Both the position numbers and the translations under genes were made by a program. Of a stretch of DNA of 34,736 nt, positions 27,830 to 34,736 are shown one piece after another; positions within the stretch are counted from its first letter, which is position 1; each line of letters begins with the position of its first letter. Origin of the DNA: Chloroflexota bacterium (lineage in GTDB: Bacteria > Chloroflexota > Dehalococcoidia > UBA2979); contig VXMU01000065.1 of NCBI GenBank assembly GCA_009840945.1, positions 1 to 34,736 of the forward strand, read 5' to 3'. The notes below the pieces were generated by a model, which was not told the DNA's origin, made no database searches, and saw only the letters and a program-made list of their open reading frames with translations.

Positions 27830-28114
27830 GTGCCGATCGACGTCTACCGCTGCTCCAGCTGCCGCCGCGAGGTGCTCGTGCGGTCGAGCAAGCCGATGAG
27901 CCCGGCCGAGGCGCAGCGCCGCGTGGAGGAGGAGCTGCGCGCCGCCACGCGCGGCCCGCGCGGCCGCATCGCCGCGTCGTTCCAGCTCCGCGACGACATC
28001 TGGCTCGGCCTCTCGCAGCTCCTCGGCGGCGACGTCCCGCGCTCCGAGGTCCCGGACGAATGCCCCGCCTGCGGCCGCCTCGACACGCTCAGCGAGTCGC
28101 GGACGATCGAGTAG
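27830..28114 (+). CDS. small zinc-ribbon protein (FmdB-like)
   Basis: This 94-residue protein has two CxxC pairs (C8/C11 in YRCSSCRRE and C78/C81 in DECPACGR) that could bind one zinc ion. The start MPIDVYRCSSC resembles FmdB/zinc-ribbon regulatory proteins (MPIYEYRC), but the pairs are separated by a 66-residue Arg/Glu-rich helical insert in place of the usual 15-20 residues. The function is unknown. The GTG at 27830 lies 22 bases after hemW on the same strand; a weak ribosome binding site (GGGG) precedes it. It converges with the deacetylase gene across 10 bases. Confidence 0.72.
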   Translation: MPIDVYRCSSCRREVLVRSSKPMSPAEAQRRVEEELRAATRGPRGRIAASFQLRDDIWLGLSQLLGGDVPRSEVPDECPACGRLDTLSESRTIE

Positions 28115-28124
28115 CCCTCGGCGC

Positions 28125-29165
28125 TCAGTCCAGCCCGGCGACCGCGCGCGCCGCGGCGATGACCGTGTCGATGTTCGTGACGAACTCGGGCTTCCCGGTG
28201 CCCTGCTGCGGGTCCGGCGACGGCTCGTCACCGAGCAGCAGCTCGCAGAGCGCCTGCGAGCAGTGCGCGAGCGCGTGCTCGTCGTAGCCGCCTTCGAGGA
28301 CGGCGACGAGCCGTCCGTCGCAGAGCCGGTTCGCCGCGTCGACGATCATTCGCGCCACGGCTGCGTACCCGCCCGTCGAGACGGCGAGCGGCCCGAGCTG
28401 GTCGCGCGCGTGCGAGTCCCACCCGCACGAGACGAACACGAGCTCCGGCCCGAACGCCTCGAGGGCCGGTACGGCCACCTGCCCGTAGGCAGCCTGGAAT
28501 GCCGCGTCGCCTGCCCCGCCCGGTAGCGGGATGTTGACCTTCGTGCCGGCCGCCTCGCCGACCCCGCGGTCGTCGACGGCGCCGGTGCCGGGGTAGAAGG
28601 GGTAGGCGTGCGTGCTGACGTAGAGCACGCGCGGCTCGTCGTCGAAGATCGCCTGCGTGCCGTTGCCGTGGTGCAGGTCCCAGTCCACGACCGCGACTCG
28701 CTCCACCCCTCGGTCGAGGGCTGCCTGCACGGCGACAGCAACCTGGTTGTAGAGGCAGAACCCCATCGCGCGGTCGCGCGTCGCGTGGTGCCCCGGCGGC
28801 CGCGCGGCGACGAAGGCGCTCGTCGCGGCGCCGTCGAGCACCGAGTCGGTCGCGGCGAGGGTCGCGCCGGCGACGCGTCGCGACGCGGCCGGTGACGACG
28901 GCCCGATGAAGGTGTCGGGGTCGGCCCAGCCGCCGCCCGCGGCGGCGTGGGCGTCGACGGTCACGAGCAGGTCGCGCGTGTGGACGGCCAGCAGCTCCTC
29001 GTCGGTCGCGTCGCGCTCCGGGAGGTGGTCCATGCGGTCGAGCAGGCCTGTGGTGTCGAGCTGCTGAAGGATGGACGCGAGGCGATCCGAGCGTTCGGGG
29101 TGCTGGACGCCGCCGGGCGGCTGGTGGGCGAAGTAGAGCTGGTCCGTGCTGAACGCGACGGTCAC
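28125..29165 (-). CDS. histone deacetylase family protein (class II HDAC-like)
   Basis: This 346-residue deacetylase or amidohydrolase has the arginase/deacetylase fold. Active-site elements are all present: HPERSDRL at 22-29, the charge-relay pair H126-H127 in RPPGHHAT, zinc ligands D163 and H165 in VDWDLHHGNGTQ, D250 in CGWDSHARDQLG and the transition-state Tyr294 in EGGYD. Bacterial members act on acetylpolyamines, acetoin-linked proteins or other acetylated substrates; the substrate is not evident here. The GTG start at 29165 gives the family N-terminus. It is divergent from selB. The C-terminal 30 residues are polar and variable. Confidence 0.92.
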   Translation of the reverse strand: MTVAFSTDQLYFAHQPPGGVQHPERSDRLASILQQLDTTGLLDRMDHLPERDATDEELLAVHTRDLLVTVDAHAAAGGGWADPDTFIGPSSPAASRRVAGATLAATDSVLDGAATSAFVAARPPGHHATRDRAMGFCLYNQVAVAVQAALDRGVERVAVVDWDLHHGNGTQAIFDDEPRVLYVSTHAYPFYPGTGAVDDRGVGEAAGTKVNIPLPGGAGDAAFQAAYGQVAVPALEAFGPELVFVSCGWDSHARDQLGPLAVSTGGYAAVARMIVDAANRLCDGRLVAVLEGGYDEHALAHCSQALCELLLGDEPSPDPQQGTGKPEFVTNIDTVIAAARAVAGLD

Positions 29166-29290
29166 GATGCCGCCTCGTGGTCCTCGATGCGCATCGTCTG
29201 CTCCCTCCGCTCACGGGGCGTGCCCGGTGTCCCCGCGCAGCCTCGCCCACCGCGCCCCGCGCGGCAACTGCCCCTCGCCGGCATCGCGGC

Positions 29291-29296
29291 TAGACT
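29291..29296 (+). promoter_or_regulatory. -10-like TAGACT 6 bases before the selB ATG
   Basis: TAGACT lies exactly 6 bases upstream of the selB ATG (29303), which has no ribosome binding site. The TANNNT-at-6 arrangement is typical of leaderless transcripts. The -35 region is weak (CTGCCC at 29268-29273). Confidence 0.35.
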
Positions 29297-29302
29297 CGCG
29301 GC

Positions 29303-31153
29303 ATGTACGTCATCGGCACCGCGGGGCACGTCGACCACGGGAAGTCCGCGCTCATCGAGGCGCTGACCGGCATCCACCCCGACCGCCTGCAGGAGGAGCG
29401 CGAGCGCGGGCTCACCATCGAGCTCGGCTTCGCGTGGATGACCCTGCCCTCGGGCCGCGAGGTCTCCATCGTCGACGTCCCCGGGCACGTGCGCTTCGTG
29501 CGCCACATGCTCGCCGGCGTCGGCGCCATCGACCTCGCGCTCTTCGTCGTCGCCGCTGACGAGGGCGTCATGCCGCAGACCCGCGAGCACCTCGAGATCC
29601 TCGACCTGCTCGACGTGCGGCACGCCGTGGTGGCGCTCACGAAGGTTGACCTCGCACCCGACGAGGAGTGGCGCGGACTCGTGGAGGAGGAGCTGCGCGA
29701 GCAGCTGGCGCCCACGACGCTCGGCGGCGCGCCGGTCGTCCGCACCTCGGCCGCCACGGGCGAAGGCGTCGATGCGCTCCGGGCGGCGCTCGACGAGGCG
29801 CTCGAGGGCGTGCCGGAGCCGCGCGACGTGGGACGGCCGCGCTTCGGTATCGACCGCGTCTTCACGATGCAGGGGTTCGGCACGGTCGTGACGGGCACGC
29901 TGCTCGACGGGACGTTGCGCGCGGGCGAGACGCTCGAGGCGGTGCCGGGCGGCCCCTCGGCGCGCATCCGGGGGCTCCAGACCCACCAGCAGCAGGTCGA
30001 CGAGGCGCAGCCGGGCACGCGCGTCGCGATCAACCTCGCCGGCGTCGGGACGGACGAGCTGCATCGTGGCCAGGTGCTCGCGCCGCCGGGCCAGGTCGGC
30101 GTCGCGCGCACCGTCGACGCGGTCCTGCGCGTGCTGCCGGAGCGCGCGCTGCGCCACAACCTGCGCGTCACCGTGCACCTCGGCTCGGCCGAGACGCAGG
30201 GGCGACTGCGCGTGCTCGGCGGGGACGAGGTGGCCGCGGGCGCCGAGGGGTGGTGCCAGATCCAGCTCGCGCCGCCGCTGGCCGCCGCGCCGGGCGACCT
30301 CTTCGTCGTGCGCGTCTCGGACCGCACGCTGGCCGGCGGGCGCGTGCTCGCGGTGAACACGCCGCGCCACCGCCGCGCCGACCCCGCCGCGATCGAGCGC
30401 CTGCGTGCGCTCGCCGAGGGCAGCTCCGACGAGGCGGTGCTGGCAGCCCTCGAACGCATCGAGCCCGCGACGCTCGCCGAGCTCGCGCGCCACGCCGACG
30501 ACGACGGCGACGCACTCGCCGGGTCCGTCGAGGCGCTCGTGGAGCGCGGCGACGTGATGACGCTGCACGGCGCCGAGCCGCGTTACCTGAGCGCGGCGGG
30601 GGCGGCGCGACTGCGCACCCGCGCCCAACGCGCGCTCGAGGCCTACGAGCGCGACCACCCGCTGCGCCGGGTCATGTCGGGCGAGGAGCTGCGAGCGCGG
30701 CTCGGCCTCGACGCGCGCGCCCTCGACGCGGTGCTGCCCGCGCTGGCCCCGGCCGTCGTCGCGGCGGCGGGCGGGGCGCGGCGCGGCGAGTGGTCGCCGC
30801 AGCCGACCGCCGCGCAGCGCCGGGCCGCCGAGGAGGCGATCGCCACGCTCGCGGCGGGCGGGGTCAGCCCGCCGCGCATCGAGATCGACGCCGAGCTTGC
30901 GGCGTTCCTCGAGGACCGCGGCGAGATCGTGGACTGCGGGGACGGCGTGATGCTCGCCGCCACCGCGTTCGAGGAGGTGTCACGGACGGTCGTCGCCTTG
31001 ATCGAGGCGCAGGGCTCCGCGACGCTGGCGCAGCTGCGCGACGCCATCGGCACCAACCGACGCGCCACGCAGGCGATGCTCGAGCGCCTCGACCGCGACG
31101 GCGTCACGCGACGCCGCGGCGACGAGCGCGTGCTGGCGAGGAACCCCGCGTGA
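29303..31153 (+). CDS. selB: selenocysteine-specific translation elongation factor SelB
   Basis: This 616-residue GTPase delivers selenocysteyl-tRNA to UGA codons and binds the SECIS element of mRNA. G1 is GHVDHGKS (8-15), G3 is DVPGH (58-62) and G4 is TKVD (113-116); the SelB-typical GIHPDRLQEERERGLTIEL follows G1, where EF-Tu has another sequence. Domains II-III follow (IDRVFTMQGFGTVVTGTL), then the SelB-only C-terminal winged-helix repeats (about 380-616) with basic residues near the end. Length equals that of Escherichia coli SelB (614). No selA, selD or selC gene is in the window. Its TGA overlaps the start of the next gene (GTGA). Confidence 0.95.
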   Translation: MYVIGTAGHVDHGKSALIEALTGIHPDRLQEERERGLTIELGFAWMTLPSGREVSIVDVPGHVRFVRHMLAGVGAIDLALFVVAADEGVMPQTREHLEILDLLDVRHAVVALTKVDLAPDEEWRGLVEEELREQLAPTTLGGAPVVRTSAATGEGVDALRAALDEALEGVPEPRDVGRPRFGIDRVFTMQGFGTVVTGTLLDGTLRAGETLEAVPGGPSARIRGLQTHQQQVDEAQPGTRVAINLAGVGTDELHRGQVLAPPGQVGVARTVDAVLRVLPERALRHNLRVTVHLGSAETQGRLRVLGGDEVAAGAEGWCQIQLAPPLAAAPGDLFVVRVSDRTLAGGRVLAVNTPRHRRADPAAIERLRALAEGSSDEAVLAALERIEPATLAELARHADDDGDALAGSVEALVERGDVMTLHGAEPRYLSAAGAARLRTRAQRALEAYERDHPLRRVMSGEELRARLGLDARALDAVLPALAPAVVAAAGGARRGEWSPQPTAAQRRAAEEAIATLAAGGVSPPRIEIDAELAAFLEDRGEIVDCGDGVMLAATAFEEVSRTVVALIEAQGSATLAQLRDAIGTNRRATQAMLERLDRDGVTRRRGDERVLARNPA

Positions 31154-31665
31154 CGCAACTCCTCCAACTCGGGATCGCGCTGGCGCTCGGCGTCGGCGCG
31201 TCGGTGCAGGTCGCGATGCTCGGCGCGATCGGGCGCGACCGCGGGGCCGTCGAGGCGGGCTGGCTCTCGATCTTCGGCACGGTGGCGGGGATCGCGCTCG
31301 TGCTCGCCATCCGGAGCGCGCGGGGCGACATCGTCGACCTGCCGGTCCCGTTCGACCGCTGGTGGATCTTCGTGGTGATCGGCCTGATCTCGGTGGGCGT
31401 GCTCGTCCTCGGGTTCCACGGGCCGAGCGCGTACCTCGCGGTGGTCGGGCTGTTCGGTGCCGCGTTCATCGTCGGCGGGGCGGCGCTCGCACCGAAGCTG
31501 GGCGTGGCGCTGCTGTTCAGCGCGATCACGGCGGGCACGCTCGCAGGGGCGCTGGTGATGGACCACTACGGCGCGTTCGGAAACGAGGCCCAGCGCGTGA
31601 CGCTGCTGCGGGTGGTGGGCGTGCTGGTGGTGCTGGGCGGCGTCGTGATCGTGCGCTGGCGCTGA
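31150..31665 (+). CDS. YdcZ/DUF606-family DMT transporter
   Basis: This 171-residue membrane protein has about five TM helices and fits the DUF606 (YdcZ) branch of the drug/metabolite transporter superfamily: GASVQVAMLGAIGRD in the first helix region, FGAAFIVGGAALAPKLG, and ALVMDHYGAFG followed by RVTLLRVVGVLVVLGGVVIV. The GTG at 31150 overlaps the selB stop by four bases, which fixes the start and suggests translational coupling. The open frame further upstream is a shadow of selB. Substrates of this family are not established. Its coupling to selB is probably convenience, not function. Confidence 0.85.
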   Translation: MTQLLQLGIALALGVGASVQVAMLGAIGRDRGAVEAGWLSIFGTVAGIALVLAIRSARGDIVDLPVPFDRWWIFVVIGLISVGVLVLGFHGPSAYLAVVGLFGAAFIVGGAALAPKLGVALLFSAITAGTLAGALVMDHYGAFGNEAQRVTLLRVVGVLVVLGGVVIVRWR

Positions 31666-31703
31666 GCGCGCCCGTATCGGCCTTCTTCATTACATACGAA
31701 AAC

Positions 31704-31733
31704 TTGTGCTGATGAACGGTTGCGAAGTACCAT
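31704..31733 (+). promoter_or_regulatory. possible promoter of the DUF1640-like gene
   Basis: TTGTGC (31704-31709) and TACCAT (31728-31733) are separated by 18 bases in an A/T-rich patch (26 of 60 bases G/C by hand count for 31681-31740), unlike the rest of the window. The start site would be near 31740, just before the GGAGG at 31744-31748. Confidence 0.35.
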
Positions 31734-31755
31734 CAGGACTAGTGGAGGCGGCCCG

Positions 31756-31965
31756 ATGCTGGAGACCGTACGTCACCTTGAGTCCGCTGACTTCTCGCCG
31801 GATCAGGCGCGAGCCCTGGCCGACGTGATCGAGGCACGGGCGGTCTCAAGGGACGAACTCCGCTACGAACTTGCGAGGCTCAAGCTCCAACTCGGCGCCC
31901 TGATCGTCGGGGGTAACGTAACGGTGCTCACAGTGGTCCTTGCAGTGATGAGCCTGGTTTCGTAG
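31756..31965 (+). CDS. small coiled-coil/TM protein, DUF1640 (CCDC90)-like
   Basis: A 69-residue protein. An N-terminal segment LETVRHLESADFSPDQARALADVI is followed by a charged helix with heptad character (SRDELRYELARLKLQL) and one C-terminal TM helix (about 47-67). This order (helix-turn-helix head, coiled coil, TM) is that of DUF1640/CCDC90 proteins such as mitochondrial MCUR1 and its bacterial relatives, here without their long coiled coil. The ATG at 31756 follows GGAGG by 7 bases; a longer TTG-start version (31720) is less likely. The function in bacteria is unknown. The gene and its upstream DNA are of lower GC than its neighbours. It converges on secF across 25 bases. Confidence 0.68.
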   Translation: MLETVRHLESADFSPDQARALADVIEARAVSRDELRYELARLKLQLGALIVGGNVTVLTVVLAVMSLVS

Positions 31966-31990
31966 CCGTCAGCCCTGCGAACACCGCCGC

Positions 31991-33463
31991 CTACGTCGCA
32001 GCCGGCTCCTCGCCCGACTCATCCCCGCGCCGGAAGCGGCCGAGCAGCCGCGAGAAGTCGCCTTCCTCCCACGCCACGAGCACCTGCGCCGCGATCCCGA
32101 TGCTCGAGTAGGCCCCGGCGACCACGCCCACCAGCAGCACGACGAGGAACGACTGGATCGTCGATCCACCCAGCCAGAGCAGCGCGAGGATCGTGAACAG
32201 CAGCGTGATCGAGGTGTTCAACGACCGGCCGAGCGTCTGCACCAGCGCCGCGTTCACGTTGTCGGCCAGCCGCGCCTGTGGCGCGATGCGCACGTTCTCG
32301 CGCACGCGGTCGAAGATCACGATGGTGTCGTGGACAGAGAAGCCGATGATGGTGAGCAGGCCCGTCACGAACATCAGGTTGATCTCCGTCTCGAAGACCT
32401 TCCCGAAGAGCGAGAACGCGCCGAGCACGATGATGGTGTCGTGCGCGAGCGCGACGATCGCCGCCGAGGCGTAACGCACCGGCCTCGGCACACTCGAGAA
32501 CGCGAAGATGATGTAGGCCATGATGAACACCGCCGCGACGCCCACGGCGATGGTCGCGTTGCGCACCGCCTGCGTGGAGACGACCGCCGAGACCGAGGCG
32601 AACTCCAGCACCTCGAAGCGCCCGAACTGCTTCCCGAGCGCGTCCTCGATCTCGCCGCGCTCGCCGAGGTCCTCGGCCGGCGTCTCGGGACCCGCGCGGC
32701 CCTCGCCGGGCTCGAGGAACGCGTGCGTGTCTTCGGGCGCGACGAAGCCGGTCACCCCCTCGGCGCCGCCTGCCTGGACGCGGTAGGCCAGCAGCGCACC
32801 CTTGTCCTCGGGCTGCTCCTCCTCCGTCGCCTCGTCCGCGGGCGGGGTGGCCTCGGCATTGGCAGCAGAGTCGTCGGGGGTCGCCGTCGTCTCGGGGTCC
32901 TCCTCGGACGCGTCGTCCGGGGTGGCGTCGGGGTCGGCTTCGTCCGGCTCCGGTGTCGCGTCCTCGACATCCGTCTCGCAGTCGGCCTCGCGGACCTCGT
33001 CGAAGACCACGGCCTCCGTGCCCGCCGGGAAGACCTCGATGTCTTCGCCGAAGTCGCAGACGGCAAAGTTGAACACGCGCAGCGGGACCTCGCCCGTGGC
33101 GCCCTCGGCGCCGAGCAGCACCGTGCCCAACTCCGCGCTCGGGCCGCCGTCCGGGGTGGGCGTGGGGTTGACCTCGATGAGCGCGCTGTCGGGGACGCGC
33201 AGCTCGCTGGTGCGGATCAGGTACTCGCGGTCGCCCGTCGACTGGATACGCGCCTCGGGGTGGCCGAGGTCGGCGTACGCCGCGCGCAGCGCGGCCTGGT
33301 CGACCTCGCGCTCGAAGCGCACGAGCGTCGTCGTGCCGGCGGTGAACTCGATGCCGGGCCGCAGCGTCGGCGGGAGGGCGAGCAGCACGAGCGACGCGAC
33401 GACGAGCGCCCCGCTGAACAGGAAGAACCACTTGCGGGTGCCGACGAGGTCCAGTGTCCGCAT
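31991..33463 (-). CDS. secF: protein translocase subunit SecF with long acidic periplasmic insert
   Basis: This 490-residue SecF pairs with SecD to drive late steps of Sec export using the proton gradient. After TM1 (about 14-31) it has the family head (PGIEFTAGTTTLVRF, about 36-50). The membrane domain begins near 302 with RNATIAVGVAAVFIMAYIIF and continues with VALAHDTIIVLGAFSLFGK and GFSVHDTIVIFDRVREN. Escherichia coli SecF is 323 residues; here the first extracytoplasmic loop is about 270 residues and includes a low-complexity Asp/Glu/Pro/Thr/Ala stretch (168-221; bases 32801-32962) and two Cys (136 and 162) just before it. The ATG at 33463 has GAGGGG upstream. It lies 9 bases after secD. 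Confidence 0.93.
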   Translation of the reverse strand: MRTLDLVGTRKWFFLFSGALVVASLVLLALPPTLRPGIEFTAGTTTLVRFEREVDQAALRAAYADLGHPEARIQSTGDREYLIRTSELRVPDSALIEVNPTPTPDGGPSAELGTVLLGAEGATGEVPLRVFNFAVCDFGEDIEVFPAGTEAVVFDEVREADCETDVEDATPEPDEADPDATPDDASEEDPETTATPDDSAANAEATPPADEATEEEQPEDKGALLAYRVQAGGAEGVTGFVAPEDTHAFLEPGEGRAGPETPAEDLGERGEIEDALGKQFGRFEVLEFASVSAVVSTQAVRNATIAVGVAAVFIMAYIIFAFSSVPRPVRYASAAIVALAHDTIIVLGAFSLFGKVFETEINLMFVTGLLTIIGFSVHDTIVIFDRVRENVRIAPQARLADNVNAALVQTLGRSLNTSITLLFTILALLWLGGSTIQSFLVVLLVGVVAGAYSSIGIAAQVLVAWEEGDFSRLLGRFRRGDESGEEPAAT

Positions 33464-33472
33464 CGCGCCCGC

Positions 33473-34736
33473 CTACCCCTCGGTCGCCTCGCGCGCGCCC
33501 CGGTAGGAGCGCACGCCCGTGCCGAGCAGGTCCGGCTGGCGCGCGAACCGCGTGGTGCCGAGCGCCCGCATGAGCGTCCGGGTGACGGTGATGGCCGAGA
33601 ACATCGAGATCAGCACGCCCACCGCGAGCGTGACCGCGAAGCCCTGCACCAGCGGCGCCTCGAACGCGCCGAGCCCGGGCACCTCGAGGCCGCCGCCGAG
33701 GATGAACAGGATGAAGCAGGTGATGAGCGTGCTCACGTTCGAGTCGCGGATCGAGGACCACGCCCGCGCGAAGCCGACGTCGAGCGCCGTGCGGTACGCG
33801 CGACCGGCGCGCAGCTCCTCCTTCATGCGTTCGAAGATCAGGATGTTGGCGTCGACGGCCATACCGACCGAGAGCACGAACGCAGCGATACCGGCGAGGT
33901 TGAGCGTGACCGGGATGAGCTTGAACACCGCCATCGTCAGCAGCGTGTAGATCAGCAGCGCCGCCGCCGCGAGGAACCCCGGCGTGCGGTAGTAGAGGAT
34001 CATGAACAGCGCGACGAGCAGCAGGCCGATCTCACCGGCCAGCACCGATCGCACCACGGAGTCCTCGCCGAGCGTCGCGTCGACCTCCTGCTCCTGGAGC
34101 ACCGTGAGCTGCACTGGCAGGGCGCCCGAGTTGAGCTGCACGACCAGCTCCTGCGCGCCCGTGCGGCCCTCGCTCGACGTGAGCGGCATGCCCTCGATGA
34201 CCCCGCGGTCGCTGATGACGGCGCGCACGACGGGCGCGGACAGCAGCTCGTTGTCGAGGAAGATCGCGAGCTGCTGGCCCACGAGGCGCGAGGTGACCTG
34301 CTCGGAGAGCGTCGAGCCCTCGCCGGTCCACTCGAACTGGACGAGCGGGTTGCCGAGCGGGTCGGCGCCGACGAACGCGTTGGGCCGCAGGAAGCGGCCG
34401 GTGAGCGCCGTCGCCTGCCCGTCGAGCACGCCCTGGGCCTGCACCCACAGGCCGGAGTCGTCGCACGGCGTGCCGCCGCCGAGGTCCGGCGCGGCCTCGC
34501 AGAACTGCAGCAGCGCCGTGCGGCCGAGGAGCGTGCGCGCCTCGTCCGGATCGAGGCCGGGGAGCTGGATCGAGATGTTGCGCTCGCCCTGGCGTGTGAC
34601 CTCGGCCTCGGCGACGCCGGAGGCGTCGCCGCGGCGGCGGCGGCCGCCCCGCCCCCGCCCGATGTCGTGGTGGCAATAGCCCTCGGCCCCCACGGGCAGG
34701 GACGCCAGGAGGGGCCGCCCGCGGCCGCCCGGGCGG
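33473..34736 (-). CDS. secD: protein translocase subunit SecD (5' end cut or disturbed at window edge)
   Basis: The C-terminal about 380 residues are a clear SecD: EAEVTRQGERNISIQLPGLD, then the P1 domain, QLNSGALPVQLTVLQEQ, a TM block, and SVGMAVDANILIFERMKEE. SecD, with SecF, pulls exported proteins through SecYEG. TM1 and the GLDLQGG motif are not in the window. The frame stays open to the right edge, but upstream of residues GDASGVAEAE (about base 34632 onward) it becomes Arg/Gly-rich and no longer resembles SecD, where a segment like ERRVDASGV is expected. The right edge may be frame-disturbed or an assembly end. The stop is 9 bases before secF. Confidence 0.88.
   Translation of the reverse strand, partial: RPGGRGRPLLASLPVGAEGYCHHDIGRGRGGRRRRGDASGVAEAEVTRQGERNISIQLPGLDPDEARTLLGRTALLQFCEAAPDLGGGTPCDDSGLWVQAQGVLDGQATALTGRFLRPNAFVGADPLGNPLVQFEWTGEGSTLSEQVTSRLVGQQLAIFLDNELLSAPVVRAVISDRGVIEGMPLTSSEGRTGAQELVVQLNSGALPVQLTVLQEQEVDATLGEDSVVRSVLAGEIGLLLVALFMILYYRTPGFLAAAALLIYTLLTMAVFKLIPVTLNLAGIAAFVLSVGMAVDANILIFERMKEELRAGRAYRTALDVGFARAWSSIRDSNVSTLITCFILFILGGGLEVPGLGAFEAPLVQGFAVTLAVGVLISMFSAITVTRTLMRALGTTRFARQPDLLGTGVRSYRGAREATEG

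Noticed and set aside
29166-29302. Possible tRNA-Sec (selC) near selB
   Set aside because: I looked for a T-arm (GGTTCGA-type) and cloverleaf arms in the divergent gap and found none.
29162-30658. 498-codon - strand frame opposite selB
   Set aside because: Antisense to a complete SelB with GTPase motifs; no independent support.
34640-34736. A + strand coding-like stretch at the right edge
   Set aside because: One + strand frame reads as a short plausible peptide, but it is under 35 codons, GC-rich and open at the edge, so nothing can be claimed.

Overview
The window is a GC-rich (roughly 70%) stretch of a bacterial chromosome with no gene-free gap longer than about 180 bases. GTG and TTG starts are frequent, and stop/start overlaps (GTGA or ATGA) link several gene pairs. 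The gene families fit a Chloroflexota-like organism, perhaps near Dehalococcoidia: ClpP active-site flanks reading TASMATVLL and HMHQAMGG, an ArgA-like acetyltransferase with a Cys-rich end, a short LDH-like malate dehydrogenase, and two LysM/pseudo-peptidase type secreted proteins. That assignment is my inference from protein resemblance and was not tested by a search. I saw no rRNA, tRNA, CRISPR array, transposase or phage gene. Both edges cut genes: a LysM lipoprotein at the left and secD at the right.

Left third (1-12.1 kb): central carbon metabolism. On the + strand are an acyl-CoA (propionyl-CoA type) carboxylase beta subunit, NADP-isocitrate dehydrogenase, malate dehydrogenase, class II fumarase and an orphan branched-chain-amino-acid-type binding lipoprotein. 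On the - strand is an Escherichia coli-style frdABCD operon followed by a 58-residue membrane protein. Together icd, mdh, fumC and frd supply much of a TCA cycle, run oxidatively or reductively. A lower-GC gene of the DUF5677 type on the opposite strand interrupts the cluster between mdh and fumC. An 87-bp multi-stem palindromic repeat lies between fumC and the binding protein.

Middle (12.1-24.6 kb, mostly - strand): a tlyA-nadK-argA-nudix operon (rRNA methylation, NADP supply, arginine or N-acetylation, nucleotide-sugar clean-up); then, on the + strand, a large secreted protein with two GWNLVGW-type repeats and two degenerate gluzincin-like halves; then oppA-oppB-oppC (no ATPase genes) followed by tig-clpP-clpX, the usual protein folding and degradation block.

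Right third (24.6-34.7 kb): aspS (with residues typical of a non-discriminating enzyme), divergent from hemW and a small zinc-ribbon gene; an HDAC-family deacetylase divergent from selB, which overlaps a YdcZ/DUF606 transporter gene; a small DUF1640-like coiled-coil/TM protein in a low-GC islet; and secF-secD, with a long acidic insert in SecF. The selB gene implies that the organism makes selenoproteins.

The best candidates for new biology are the double pseudo-peptidase secreted protein, the structured intergenic repeat, the SecF and trigger-factor low-complexity extensions, and the small CCDC90/DUF1640-like membrane protein. I found no clear multi-gene defence or biosynthetic system.
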